From an uncultured Latescibacterota bacterium (GTDB lineage: Bacteria > Latescibacterota > UBA2968 > UBA8231): a stretch of DNA of 64,000 nucleotides. The first letter of the stretch is position 1, and each line of letters starts with the position of its first letter. The stretch is from contig OY282352.1 in NCBI GenBank assembly GCA_958295495.1, positions 868,001 through 932,000 on the forward strand. Reading direction: 5' to 3'. This document shows positions 8,005-16,800 of this stretch, piece by piece. The notes below the pieces were generated by a model, which saw only the letters and a list, made by a program, of their open reading frames with translations, had not been told where the DNA came from and made no database searches. The position numbers were made by a program, and so were the translations under genes.

Positions 8005-10292
8005 AGCGCCCTCACTTTCGCCATTTCGGTTTGCATATCAACCAGCCGGCGATAAACGCCGTCCTCCATATTGAGCAACTCTTCGTGGGTGCCGACCTCG
8101 GCGATGCGCCCTCTTTCTAACACCAGCAGTCGGTCGGCGTTTTTGAGCGTCGAGAGCCGATGGGCGATGGCAAAGGTGGTGCGGCCGGCGACTAGCCGCT
8201 CGAGCGCCTCTTGGATCTCGAATTCGGTCTGGGTATCGACCGAGGCGGTGGCCTCGTCGAGGATCAGGATGCGCGGGTTGCCGATTAAGGCGCGGGCAAT
8301 GGAGATGCGCTGGCGCTCGCCGCCAGAGAGCCGACCGCCGCGCTCGCCGACTTGGGTGTCGTAGCCATCGGGAAAATTCATGATGAACTTGTGGGCGTTG
8401 GCCGCACGGGCCGCCTCGATGACCTCTTGGCGCGTCGCGTTGGGGTAACCGTAGGCGATATTGCTGGCGATAGAGCCTTGGAAGAGCAGCGGCTCTTGCA
8501 AGACCACGCCGATTTGGCTGCGCAGCGCCTGCTGTTTGAGCCGGGTAATGGGCTGGCCATCGATGCGGACTTGGCCGTCGGTGGCGTCGTAGAACCGCGA
8601 GATGAGGTTGACCAAGGTTGACTTGCCAGCACCGCTGGGGCCAACGATGCCGATCATCTCGCCGGGCGCGGCCTTAAAGTGGATGCGGTCGAGGATCCGG
8701 GCCGAGCCGTCGTATGTGAAGCTGACGTTGCGGAACTCTACTTCGCCCGTAAGCGGGCCGGGATCCATGGCGTCGGGGTCGTCTTGGACTTCGGGCTCGG
8801 TATCGATGATCTCAAAGACGCGCTCGGCCGTAGTTGCCGCAGTCTCTAGCTGTTCGGTGAGGTTGCACAGCGAGCGCACCGGCGCGTAGAACATGACCAT
8901 GTAGGATATAAAAGCCTGCAACTCACCCAAGGTCAGGGCGTTGCCGAGCACTCGGTTGCCGCCAAACCACCACAGGATGATCGAGCCGACTGAGGTGATA
9001 AAGGCGATCGTCGGAATGTAATAAGAGCGCATCTTGAAGGCGGTCATCCGCGATTCGCGCAGATCGGTATTGCTCTCGTTGAAGCGGTCGAGCTCGCGGT
9101 TTTCTTGGGCAAAGGCCTTGACGACCTTGACGCCGGGGATGGAGTCGGCGAGCATGGCGTTGAGGGTGGCAATGCGGCGCCATATCCGGTGGAAAATCCA
9201 GTGGATGCGGTTGCGGTAGATGACGGTGCCGACGATCATGAAGGGGATTGGGGTTAGCGACAAAAGTGCCAATTCCCAATTCATTACAAAGAGCATCGTG
9301 CAGATGCCGACGATGGTCAGCCCGTCGATGACGATGTCTTGGAATCCCGAGGTGATAAAGCTGCGCATGCGCTCGGTGTCGCTGGTAACGCGCGTCATGA
9401 TCCGACCGGTGCTGAGCTTGTTGTAAAAAGTTAGCGACAGCAATTGCAAATGTTGGAAAATTTGCATCTGCAAATCGTACACGACGCGCTGGCCAAGCCA
9501 TCCTAGGGCGTACATCCGTACGCCACTGATGATACCGCGGCCGATGTAGATGCCGAGCAGGCCGAGCACGACCCACAGCAGGAGTTGGACGCTCGCGGCG
9601 GGGGCCGAGGTCGCCTCGCCCTCGGCGATGCCCGCGGCCTCGTATTTGACGAGGACAGGGGTGATGACATCGTCGATGAGGATGCGGTTGAGTTGGGGCG
9701 GCAGCAGGCCAATGGCCGTCAGCACAATCGTCAGCGTGAACCCGAGCAGTGCTTGGCTTTTATAGGGCTTGATATAGGAAAACAACCGCCAGAAGGTCTC
9801 GGTCTGGCGCAGGCAGTTGGGGCAGACTTTGGAGCCGGAGCGGAGGGCGCGTCCACAGGTGGGGCAGTGTTCTACTACTTTGACCGGACCGACATGCGGC
9901 GGCGCGTCCTCTTCTGCATCTTCCTCCTCGACCAAGCCAGCGCCTTCGATGGCTTGGGGTACGCCGGAGAATTTGTAGTACGCACTCTGCGAAAAGCGCA
10001 GCAACTCAACGGTTTCATCCTCCAGCTCGACGACGAGCGCACCGCTGCCCACAAAGTTGCGGGTCTGGATGCCTTGCACTTCGTCCAAGCCGAGGCGCAC
10101 GGTCTCGGGCTTATCTGAGCCATTGGGGTGAAAGACGAGCATCCGCTCGTCGGTGAGCGCAAACCAAGAGTCGCCGTACTGCCCGTCGGGGCGAATGTCG
10201 GCGGCGAGGAGGACGATGAGCAGCTCGCCGGGTTGCAATTCGCCGCGGATGTGGGGCAATAGGCGTTCGGGTATAGGTTCGACTAGGTCCAA
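8001..10292 (-). CDS. ABC exporter half-transporter with N-terminal regulatory extension and zinc ribbon
   Basis: 763 residues. Order: residues 1-125, a soluble domain resembling a PH-like or 'ABC transporter-associated' module; a zinc ribbon with cysteines 143, 146, 157 and 160; a six-helix exporter membrane domain at about 165-460; and a nucleotide-binding domain with Walker A GPSGAGKST (551-559), signature LSGGERQR and Walker B ILILDEATASVD. The layout is that of a homodimeric MsbA-type exporter with an unusual cytoplasmic N-terminal extension. The start codon is TTG with AGGATAGG upstream; no in-frame ATG fits. It is first in a two-gene operon with DUF1854. Substrate unknown. Confidence 0.93.
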   Translation of the reverse strand: MDLVEPIPERLLPHIRGELQPGELLIVLLAADIRPDGQYGDSWFALTDERMLVFHPNGSDKPETVRLGLDEVQGIQTRNFVGSGALVVELEDETVELLRFSQSAYYKFSGVPQAIEGAGLVEEEDAEEDAPPHVGPVKVVEHCPTCGRALRSGSKVCPNCLRQTETFWRLFSYIKPYKSQALLGFTLTIVLTAIGLLPPQLNRILIDDVITPVLVKYEAAGIAEGEATSAPAASVQLLLWVVLGLLGIYIGRGIISGVRMYALGWLGQRVVYDLQMQIFQHLQLLSLTFYNKLSTGRIMTRVTSDTERMRSFITSGFQDIVIDGLTIVGICTMLFVMNWELALLSLTPIPFMIVGTVIYRNRIHWIFHRIWRRIATLNAMLADSIPGVKVVKAFAQENRELDRFNESNTDLRESRMTAFKMRSYYIPTIAFITSVGSIILWWFGGNRVLGNALTLGELQAFISYMVMFYAPVRSLCNLTEQLETAATTAERVFEIIDTEPEVQDDPDAMDPGPLTGEVEFRNVSFTYDGSARILDRIHFKAAPGEMIGIVGPSGAGKSTLVNLISRFYDATDGQVRIDGQPITRLKQQALRSQIGVVLQEPLLFQGSIASNIAYGYPNATRQEVIEAARAANAHKFIMNFPDGYDTQVGERGGRLSGGERQRISIARALIGNPRILILDEATASVDTQTEFEIQEALERLVAGRTTFAIAHRLSTLKNADRLLVLERGRIAEVGTHEELLNMEDGVYRRLVDMQTEMAKVRAL

Positions 10293-10396
10293 AACGGCCC
10301 TATCCTATTGTTTAATGCGATTTGTATTGGGGGAGGAGTGAGGCTCCAGGGTGGGGCGGGAAGCTACTGTGTAAAAGTTAAGGGTTTTTATTAAAA

Positions 10397-10430
10397 GGGC
10401 AAACTCGGTGCGGCCCAAGCGAGTTTGCCC
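10397..10430 (-). terminator. Terminator-like hairpin in the gap before the PLP-enzyme gene
   Basis: A perfect 11-bp stem (GGGCAAACTCG / CGAGTTTGCCC) with a 12-nt loop. On the minus strand it is followed by TTTTAATAAAAA, on the plus strand only by GATGATTGTTT. It therefore looks like a minus-strand terminator, yet no minus-strand gene is visible just upstream of it. The rest of the 10293-10491 gap shows no open frame. Confidence 0.55.
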
Positions 10431-10491
10431 GATGATTGTTTAATGGTTGTATTGAGAGCGCACGATAAAGCAACCAAAAAAGAGGAAGAAT

Positions 10492-11496
10492 ATGACTATT
10501 AGCCGAGAGGAACTGAAAGAACGGTTGGCTGCCTTGCCGCGGTTGCAACTAGCGTCCTTGCCGACGCCCTTGGAGGAATTAAAGCGCCTCAGCACCCATC
10601 TAGCCGGCCCACAGATTTGGGTCAAGCGCGACGATTTGACCGGCTTGGCCTTCGGCGGCAACAAGATCCGCGAGTTTGAATACCAGATCGCCCAAGCCGT
10701 AGAGCAGGGCTGCGACGTGCTGGTACACTCGGCTGCCGCCCAGTCGAATCAATCGCGGCAGACGGCCGCAGTGGCCGCAAAATTGGGGCTGTCTGCGGTG
10801 GTCGTTGGCCGCGCCGACGCCCACGCCCAGCCGCAGGGGAACCTGCTGTTGACCCGCCTCCTTGGCGCGGAGGTGGACCTGCCCGCGCCCGAGGAGCAGG
10901 CACGAGCCGTAGCCGCGAAGATGGCCGCGCTGACTGCGGCCGGCCACCGCCCCTTCCACACCAGCTCGGATGCGCGCATCTTCCGCAGTGTAGCGTACGT
11001 CGATGGGGCGTTAGAACTCTTGGCTCAATGCGAAGAACAGGGCGTTGAGCCAGCGGCGATCTACCTGTGCTCGGGGGCGCATACCCACGTAGGGCTGGTG
11101 GTGGCGTTCAAGGCGCTGGGTATCGATATGCGGGTGGTGGGCATCAGCCCCTCGCCGCGCGACGATCAGCAGGCGGCAAAGGGGCATCTCGCGCTGGGGC
11201 GGGAATGCGCCGAGATCTTGGGGCTAGATCTTTCGCTGAAGGCGGAGGATTTCGAGAGCTATGCCGCGTTTGTCGGCCCGGACTACGGCGTCGTAACTGC
11301 CGAGAGCTGCCAAGCACTGCACTTAGTGGCGCAGCAGGAAGGGCTGTTGCTCGATCCTTCCTACACCAGCAAGGCCATGGCCGGGCTTTTGGCGCACATG
11401 CGCGCTGGTTGGTGGCGTCCCGAGCAGAGCCTTATCTTTCTCCACACCGGCGGCACGCCCGCGCTTTTTGCCTACGCCCAAGACCTCGGCTACTAA
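10492..11496 (+). CDS. PLP-dependent enzyme of the ACC deaminase / D-cysteine desulfhydrase family
   Basis: Fold-type II PLP enzyme, 334 residues, the family length. The Schiff-base lysine is K58 in FGGNKIR. The cofactor or substrate loop is AAAQSNQSRQTAA (S85-N86), and the C-terminal phosphate or carboxylate-binding HTGGTPALFA is present. True ACC deaminase and D-cysteine desulfhydrase differ in a few active-site residues that cannot be settled by eye; D-cysteine desulfhydrase-like activity (D-amino acid to pyruvate plus ammonia and sulfide) is the better guess. Start ATG follows AAAGAGGAAG. Its stop overlaps the GlcD-like start by one base (TAATG), so the two products are probably made together. 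Confidence 0.88.
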   Translation: MTISREELKERLAALPRLQLASLPTPLEELKRLSTHLAGPQIWVKRDDLTGLAFGGNKIREFEYQIAQAVEQGCDVLVHSAAAQSNQSRQTAAVAAKLGLSAVVVGRADAHAQPQGNLLLTRLLGAEVDLPAPEEQARAVAAKMAALTAAGHRPFHTSSDARIFRSVAYVDGALELLAQCEEQGVEPAAIYLCSGAHTHVGLVVAFKALGIDMRVVGISPSPRDDQQAAKGHLALGRECAEILGLDLSLKAEDFESYAAFVGPDYGVVTAESCQALHLVAQQEGLLLDPSYTSKAMAGLLAHMRAGWWRPEQSLIFLHTGGTPALFAYAQDLGY

Positions 11497-12983
11497 TGAA
11501 CCTTCCCACACCCGACCCCACCCGCTTCAAGCGGCGCGAAGCCCTCATCAGCCGCCTGCGCGAGCACTTGCGTGCCGACCAGATCATTCATCGCCGCGAG
11601 GACGTAATAGCCTACGAATGCGACGGCCTGTCGGCGTATTGCCAGCGGCCCATGCTGGTCGCCTTACCGGATAGCACCGAGCAGGTCGCGGCCGTCCTCC
11701 GGTCGTGCTCCCAACTCGACATTCCCATCGTCCCTTGGGGGGCCGGCACCGGGCTTTCGGGGGGTGCCCTACCGAGGGAAGATGGGGTGGTGTTGAGCAC
11801 GGCGCGGATGCGAGCGATCCTCGACATCGACTTGCAAAACCGCACGGTGACCGTGCAGCCGGGCGTGACCAACCGAGGCGTGACCGAAGCGGTGGAGCGA
11901 AGCGGCTTCTACTACGCGCCCGATCCTTCGAGCCAGATCGCCTGCTCAATCGGCGGCAATATCGCCGAAAACTCAGGTGGGGTACACTGCCTCAAGTACG
12001 GCACGACGACCAACAACTTGCTCGGCTTGGAAGTGGTGCTAGCCGACGGCGAGATCGTGCGGGTCGGCGGCAAGGGCATGGACCAAGCAGGCTACGACTT
12101 GCTCGGGCTGCTGACGGGTTCGGAAGGGCTGTTGGCCATTACCACCGAGGCCACGCTGCGGATTTTGCCCAAGCCGGAAGTGGCGCAAGCCGTGATGGCC
12201 GTGTACGATTCGGTCGCCGCAGCCGGGCAGGCCGTAGCCGAGATCATCGCCGCAGGCATGGTGCCGGCCGGCATGGAAATCATGGATCAGTTGTCAGTGG
12301 AAGCGGTTGAGGGATTTGTCGGCGCAGGCTATCCGCTCGGGGTCGCGGCACTCTTGCTGGTCGAATTGGACGGGCCGCAAAGCGAGGTCGAGTGCCACAG
12401 CCGCGCGCTGGAATCGCTCTTGCGGCAGACCGGCGCGACCGCGCTCTCCCGCGCCACCACCGAGGCCGAGCGGCAAAAGCTGTGGGCCGGCCGCAAAGCG
12501 GCCTTTCCGGCGATGGGCCGGATTAGTCCCGATTACTACTGCATGGACGGGACCATCCCTCGGGGCGCGCTGCCGCAGGTTCTAGAGAGAATCGGGGAGC
12601 TGTCGGCCGCCTATGGCCTGCGGGTGGCCAACGTTTTCCACGCGGGCGATGGCAACCTGCACCCGCTCGTGCTGTACGACAGCAATGTCGAGGGCGATCT
12701 GGAGAAGGCCGAGTCGCTGGGGGCCGAGATCTTGAAGCTCTGCGTCGAGGTGGGGGGCGTGTTGAGCGGGGAGCACGGGATTGGCATTGAGAAGCGGGAT
12801 TTAATGCCGTGCATGTTCAAGGACGCGGATTTGGACGCCCAAGAGCGGGTCAAGGCCGAGTTTGACCCGCAGCAGGTATTGAATCCGGGCAAGGTGTTCC
12901 CCACCTTGCGGCGGTGCGCTGAGGGCGGGGCCATGCACGTGCATGGAGGCGAGGAAAAGTTTCCAGAGTTGGAGCGATTTTAG
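11496..12983 (+). CDS. FAD-binding oxidoreductase, GlcD-like (glycolate / D-2-hydroxyacid dehydrogenase)
   Basis: 495 residues, matching GlcD. It has a PCMH-type FAD domain with PWGAGTGLSGG starting at residue 80, then IACSIGGNIAENSGG and LLTGSEGLL. The C-terminal FAD-oxidase domain carries HAGDGNLHP (H382) and GEHGIGIEKR. It oxidises a 2-hydroxy acid such as glycolate or D-lactate. The partner subunits GlcE and the iron-sulfur GlcF are not adjacent, so the electron acceptor is unclear. The start at 11496 gives the family N-terminus and overlaps the previous stop by one base. An upstream in-frame ATG would run deep into the preceding gene and is rejected. Confidence 0.92.
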   Translation: MNLPTPDPTRFKRREALISRLREHLRADQIIHRREDVIAYECDGLSAYCQRPMLVALPDSTEQVAAVLRSCSQLDIPIVPWGAGTGLSGGALPREDGVVLSTARMRAILDIDLQNRTVTVQPGVTNRGVTEAVERSGFYYAPDPSSQIACSIGGNIAENSGGVHCLKYGTTTNNLLGLEVVLADGEIVRVGGKGMDQAGYDLLGLLTGSEGLLAITTEATLRILPKPEVAQAVMAVYDSVAAAGQAVAEIIAAGMVPAGMEIMDQLSVEAVEGFVGAGYPLGVAALLLVELDGPQSEVECHSRALESLLRQTGATALSRATTEAERQKLWAGRKAAFPAMGRISPDYYCMDGTIPRGALPQVLERIGELSAAYGLRVANVFHAGDGNLHPLVLYDSNVEGDLEKAESLGAEILKLCVEVGGVLSGEHGIGIEKRDLMPCMFKDADLDAQERVKAEFDPQQVLNPGKVFPTLRRCAEGGAMHVHGGEEKFPELERF

Positions 12984-13041
12984 GGCGGCGAGTGTGCCGC
13001 CAGTCAGTTGCAGACGCAAAATCACGCTGAGGAGGCGACTC

Positions 13042-13770
13042 ATGGCTACGGCCTTTGCCCTCGTGGGCGACCGCTATCACACGTCTGATTACATCCGCAC
13101 GGCTTTGGGCCGCACCTTGGTCCAAGGCATAGGATTGTCCGTTGATTTTACCGACGAGATCACCCTACTCAACGCTCAACATCTGTCGAGTTACCGGCTG
13201 CTGATCGTCTTCCGCGACGGCATGATCTGGCCCGATGGCTACGGCCTAGAGGGCGCGCCCGTCAGCGAGCCACCCGTCCAAGCCGCAGAATCCCGTCCCG
13301 TGCAGTGGATTACCGAGGCCCAAGGCCGCGCCGTGCGGAGCTTTGTGGAGACAGGAGGGGCGGCTCTTTTCTACCACAATTCCACGTACATCGCCCCGGG
13401 CAGCAGCGACTTCCGCCACGTGCTAGGTGCCGCGACGCAGGGGCACCCGCCAGTGCGCCCCTATCGAGTTCACATCACGCGCACAGACCACCCCATAACG
13501 CACGGCGTGGAGGACTTTGTCGTCGAGGACGAGCAGCACTTCATGCACTACGACAAGGATCCAGCCCATGTCTTGGCCGTCAGCGTCAACGACGACGGGT
13601 GCGCTTGGCAGGACTTGGGCACCACGTGCGAGGCGGCTTGGGCGTACGAATACGGCGCCGGCCGCGTGTGCTATTTATCACCGGGGCACACCATCGCCGC
13701 GCTGTGGAACCCGGCCTACGAGAAGTTGCAGCAAAACGCCGTGCGCTGGCTGCTGGGCGACGCCTTGTAG
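13042..13770 (+). CDS. ThuA-like protein (class I glutamine amidotransferase-like fold)
   Basis: 242 residues. It has the ThuA-family pattern: a flavodoxin-like start (ALVGDRYHTSDYI), a central 'FVETGGAALFYHNST' turn, HPITHGVEDFVVEDEQHF, and the C-terminal GAGRVCYLSPGHTIAALWN. Family members are tied to sugar (trehalose or related) utilisation in operons with Gfo/Idh/MocA enzymes; the reaction is not firmly known. ATG 13042 has GGAGG seven bases upstream and begins the domain. The last 100 bp of coding sequence recur nearly unchanged at 20051-20150, so this gene end is the left border of the accessory island. Confidence 0.85.
   Translation: MATAFALVGDRYHTSDYIRTALGRTLVQGIGLSVDFTDEITLLNAQHLSSYRLLIVFRDGMIWPDGYGLEGAPVSEPPVQAAESRPVQWITEAQGRAVRSFVETGGAALFYHNSTYIAPGSSDFRHVLGAATQGHPPVRPYRVHITRTDHPITHGVEDFVVEDEQHFMHYDKDPAHVLAVSVNDDGCAWQDLGTTCEAAWAYEYGAGRVCYLSPGHTIAALWNPAYEKLQQNAVRWLLGDAL
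13665..13764 (+). repeat. 100-bp direct repeat, left copy (inside the 3' end of the ThuA gene)
   Basis: Matches 20051-20150 over 100 bp with three substitutions and no gaps. This copy is in frame and encodes the ThuA C-terminus, ending six bases before the stop. The two copies bracket about 6.3 kb of accessory genes in direct orientation. Confidence 0.95.
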
Positions 13771-13819
13771 AGCAACAAGGAGACGACGCCGGGGTGCATC
13801 CCCTCTTCGTCGAGGAAGA
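13771..13819 (+). pseudogene. 3'-end fragment of a coiled-coil nuclease gene
   Basis: 49 bp directly after the ThuA stop codon match 19539-19587, the last codons of the coiled-coil nuclease gene, with six mismatches. Read in the frame that reaches 13826 it encodes EQQGDDAGVHPLFVEEEK, against QDQQRGDEAGVHTLLVEEDG in the intact gene. It is the tail of a lost paralogue. The GAGGAAG inside it now serves as the Shine-Dalgarno of the helicase gene at 13823. Confidence 0.8.
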
Positions 13820-13822
13820 AAA

Positions 13823-16800
13823 ATGAGCTCTTTAGCAGAGAAACTGGAAGTCAGCCGGTCGGAGTTACTGGATATGGGCCTGCGTGGCAACACGCTGCTC
13901 AATTTTCGTCTTGGCGCGAAAACGATCGAAGTGATCGACGAGAAGTCGCGGGAGGTGTTTCAGATATTGGTCGCCAAGCAAAAGCCCATGGCATTTATCC
14001 CGGTGCCCGCGTCGCAGGAGGACGAAAACGACTCGCAAGCACTGCCCAAAATTTCGGAAGACCAGTGCGCCGATCGCCGTCATACCGATAACCGCCTGCA
14101 AACCAAACTCACCGCAGATGCACTGGATAAAAGCCTACTAAAGATCTGCGCGGAGGCCGAGGGCTACTACCAAGAGCAGGGCGTTGATCTTTTATATTTG
14201 GCCTTGGGCTTCTTGACTTGGTATGAAGACGAAAGCTCCTCCACGCCCCGCAAAGCACCGCTCGTATTGGTGCCGGTCTCTTTGGAGCGCGGCAGTGCGA
14301 GAGCGCGCTACAAGGTGGCGTACACGCAGGCCGATCTCGGCCCGAATCTGACGCTTGCCAACAAACTAAAAAGCGAGTTCGAGATAACGCTGCCGGAGTT
14401 TGGGGAAGAGTTGGACATTGACGGGTACTTAAAAGACGCGGCCGATCTCGTCTGCCTGCACCAGCCGCGCTGGCTGGTGCAGGCAGACGAGATCGCGCTT
14501 GGTTTCTTTTCCTTTGGCAAGTTCCAGATGTATCAGGATTTAGACCCAGATAATTGGCCCGCAGACCACAAGCCCTACGACCACGAGGTGTTGCAAAAAC
14601 TGCTCGCCAGCGGGTTTGGGGGCGGCGGCGATGGGTTGCTCCCAACGCCTCGTGAAGAGACGTCCTCCGCGCCGGTCGAGCTCGCAGATCTCCACTTGGT
14701 GTTGGATGCGGACTCCAGCCAAACGCAAGCGGTCGCGGCGGTGAAGCAAGACGCCAACTTGGTAATTCAAGGCCCGCCGGGCACGGGCAAATCGCAGACC
14801 ATTACCAATATCATCGCCGAGGCCCTTGCCGACGAAAAAACCGTACTCTTTGTAGCCGAAAAAATGGCCGCTTTAGAGGTGGTAAAACGCCGCCTCGACG
14901 AATGCCACTTGGGCGATGCCGTGCTGGAACTGCACAGCCACAAGAGCAATAAGAGTGCCGTCCTGCAAGAGCTGAGGCGCACGTTGGAACTCGGCTCGCC
15001 GGACGTGGAGAATCACGAGGCCAAAAAGCACCGCCACGCCCAGTTGCGCGAACAACTTGATGCCTATGTGCGCGAGGTGAACCGTCCTATCCTGACTTCG
15101 GGAACGAGCTATGTAAATGCCCAAGGGCACCTCCTGAAGCTGAGGGAAGAAGCCGGTGAGCACGAATTGCCGAAATTGGACTTTGCCGAATTTCGCCATT
15201 GGGACGAGGATGCCTTTACAAACGCCTGCGTGTACATGCGCGAACTGGTTGAGCATTTGGAGGCACTGGGCACCCCGGCCCAGAGCCCCTTTGCCCAATC
15301 AACGCTAGAGCACATTTCACCGATTGAGCAAAACGGGATCGTTACTCGCTTGACCAAAGCACTCGCATCACTGGGTAACTGCCGGAAATTGGGGGACCCC
15401 CTGTCCGAAAAGATGGGGCTAGACGGTCCCGAAAACCTCGCCGATATGAGTGCCATTTGCCGCGCTGGCGAGCGCGTACTGAATGCGCCCCCCTTAGAGG
15501 GAGTACCGCTAACCGCTGCGGACTGGAAATACCGCAGTGAGCAAATCGAGGCTCTGCTCCAAGCCGGCGCAGACCTGACGACGTTGCAAGACAAGCGGCG
15601 CGAGCAATTGATTGAGCAGGCTTGGCAGGCCGACCTGTTGAGTGTGCGCCAAGCGTGGGCCACCACGGGCAAGCACTGGTGGCGTTTTATTTTTCCCAGC
15701 TTCCGCCGAGCCCGACGTACTCTGCAAGGTTTGGTGAAAGGCGAGCTGCCCGCCGATGCCAAAGCATGCGTGGCACTCATCGACGACATTCTCAAATGCC
15801 AAGCCCTGCACGAGTCATACGCCGCGCATGAGCACTTGGGCGAAAGCCTGTTGGGGATACAATGGAAGGGACCGCGCAGCGATTGGAGCGCATTGAAGGC
15901 GCTCAGTGCCTCGATCATTGGGCTGCACCAAGAAGTGGGCGAGGGCGCGGTGCCAGAAGGCTTGCTAAAATTTTTGGAAAGCGGCGGAAAACTCAGGGGT
16001 TGCGAGGAGCAGTTGGAGGCACTCGAGCGCACTGCTGGCGAGCTGAAAGGGCTAATTGACGAGGTGAACCAGCGGTTGGGGATAAAAGTGCGATCCATTG
16101 AAAAGCGACCGTTGGACGCACTCGAAGACGAGCTCAATCGTTGGCACGACCAAATCGGCACCTTAGAACTGATGGCGCGCTATAACCATCTCAGAAAAAA
16201 ACTTCGCGCCAGCAAGCTGGAACGGATTGCTCAGTTATCTTACGACTGGACATGCCCCCCAGCCCTGCTGCTGACATCCCTAAAAAAAGCCTACTACGAG
16301 GGCTTGGTGGATGAGGCGTATAGCAAAAGCGAGACGATCAAGCGGTTTAATCGGATGAGCCACGAAAGCGCTATTGCTGAATTTAGACGCTTGGATGAGG
16401 AACTGTTGTACCACGCCCAAGAAGAATTGGTCTTGAAACACTACCACAGCTTGCCGGCAGCCAACGCCGCTGGCGAGATGGCGATTATTCGTCGCGAGAT
16501 AAACAAGAAGCGCCGCCACATGCCGATTCGCCAGCTAATCGCCCAAGCCGGCCGGGCGATTCAGCAAATAAAGCCCGTGTTTATGATGAGCCCCATGTCG
16601 GTGGCAACCTATTTGGAGCAAGGCGCGTTGGACTTTGACTTGGTGGTATTTGACGAAGCCAGTCAGGTGAAAGTGGTGGATGCAATCGGCCCGATTCTGC
16701 GCGGCAAACAGGTTGTGGTGGTTGGGGACACGCGCCAGATGCCGCCGACAGACTTCTTTACTAAAGCCTTGGAGCTAGACGACGAAAGTCAGACCGCCGA

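Noticed and set aside
11067..11495. 143-codon upstream extension of the GlcD-like gene
   Set aside because: It overlaps the PLP-enzyme gene in another frame, its sequence is Gly/Arg/Ala-rich and unlike GlcD, and the ATG at 11496 gives the family N-terminus.
13517..13822. 102-codon upstream extension of the helicase gene
   Set aside because: It overlaps the ThuA gene, and the extra sequence is Thr/Arg-rich with no similarity to the DUF4011 N-domain; ATG 13823 has a ribosome binding site.
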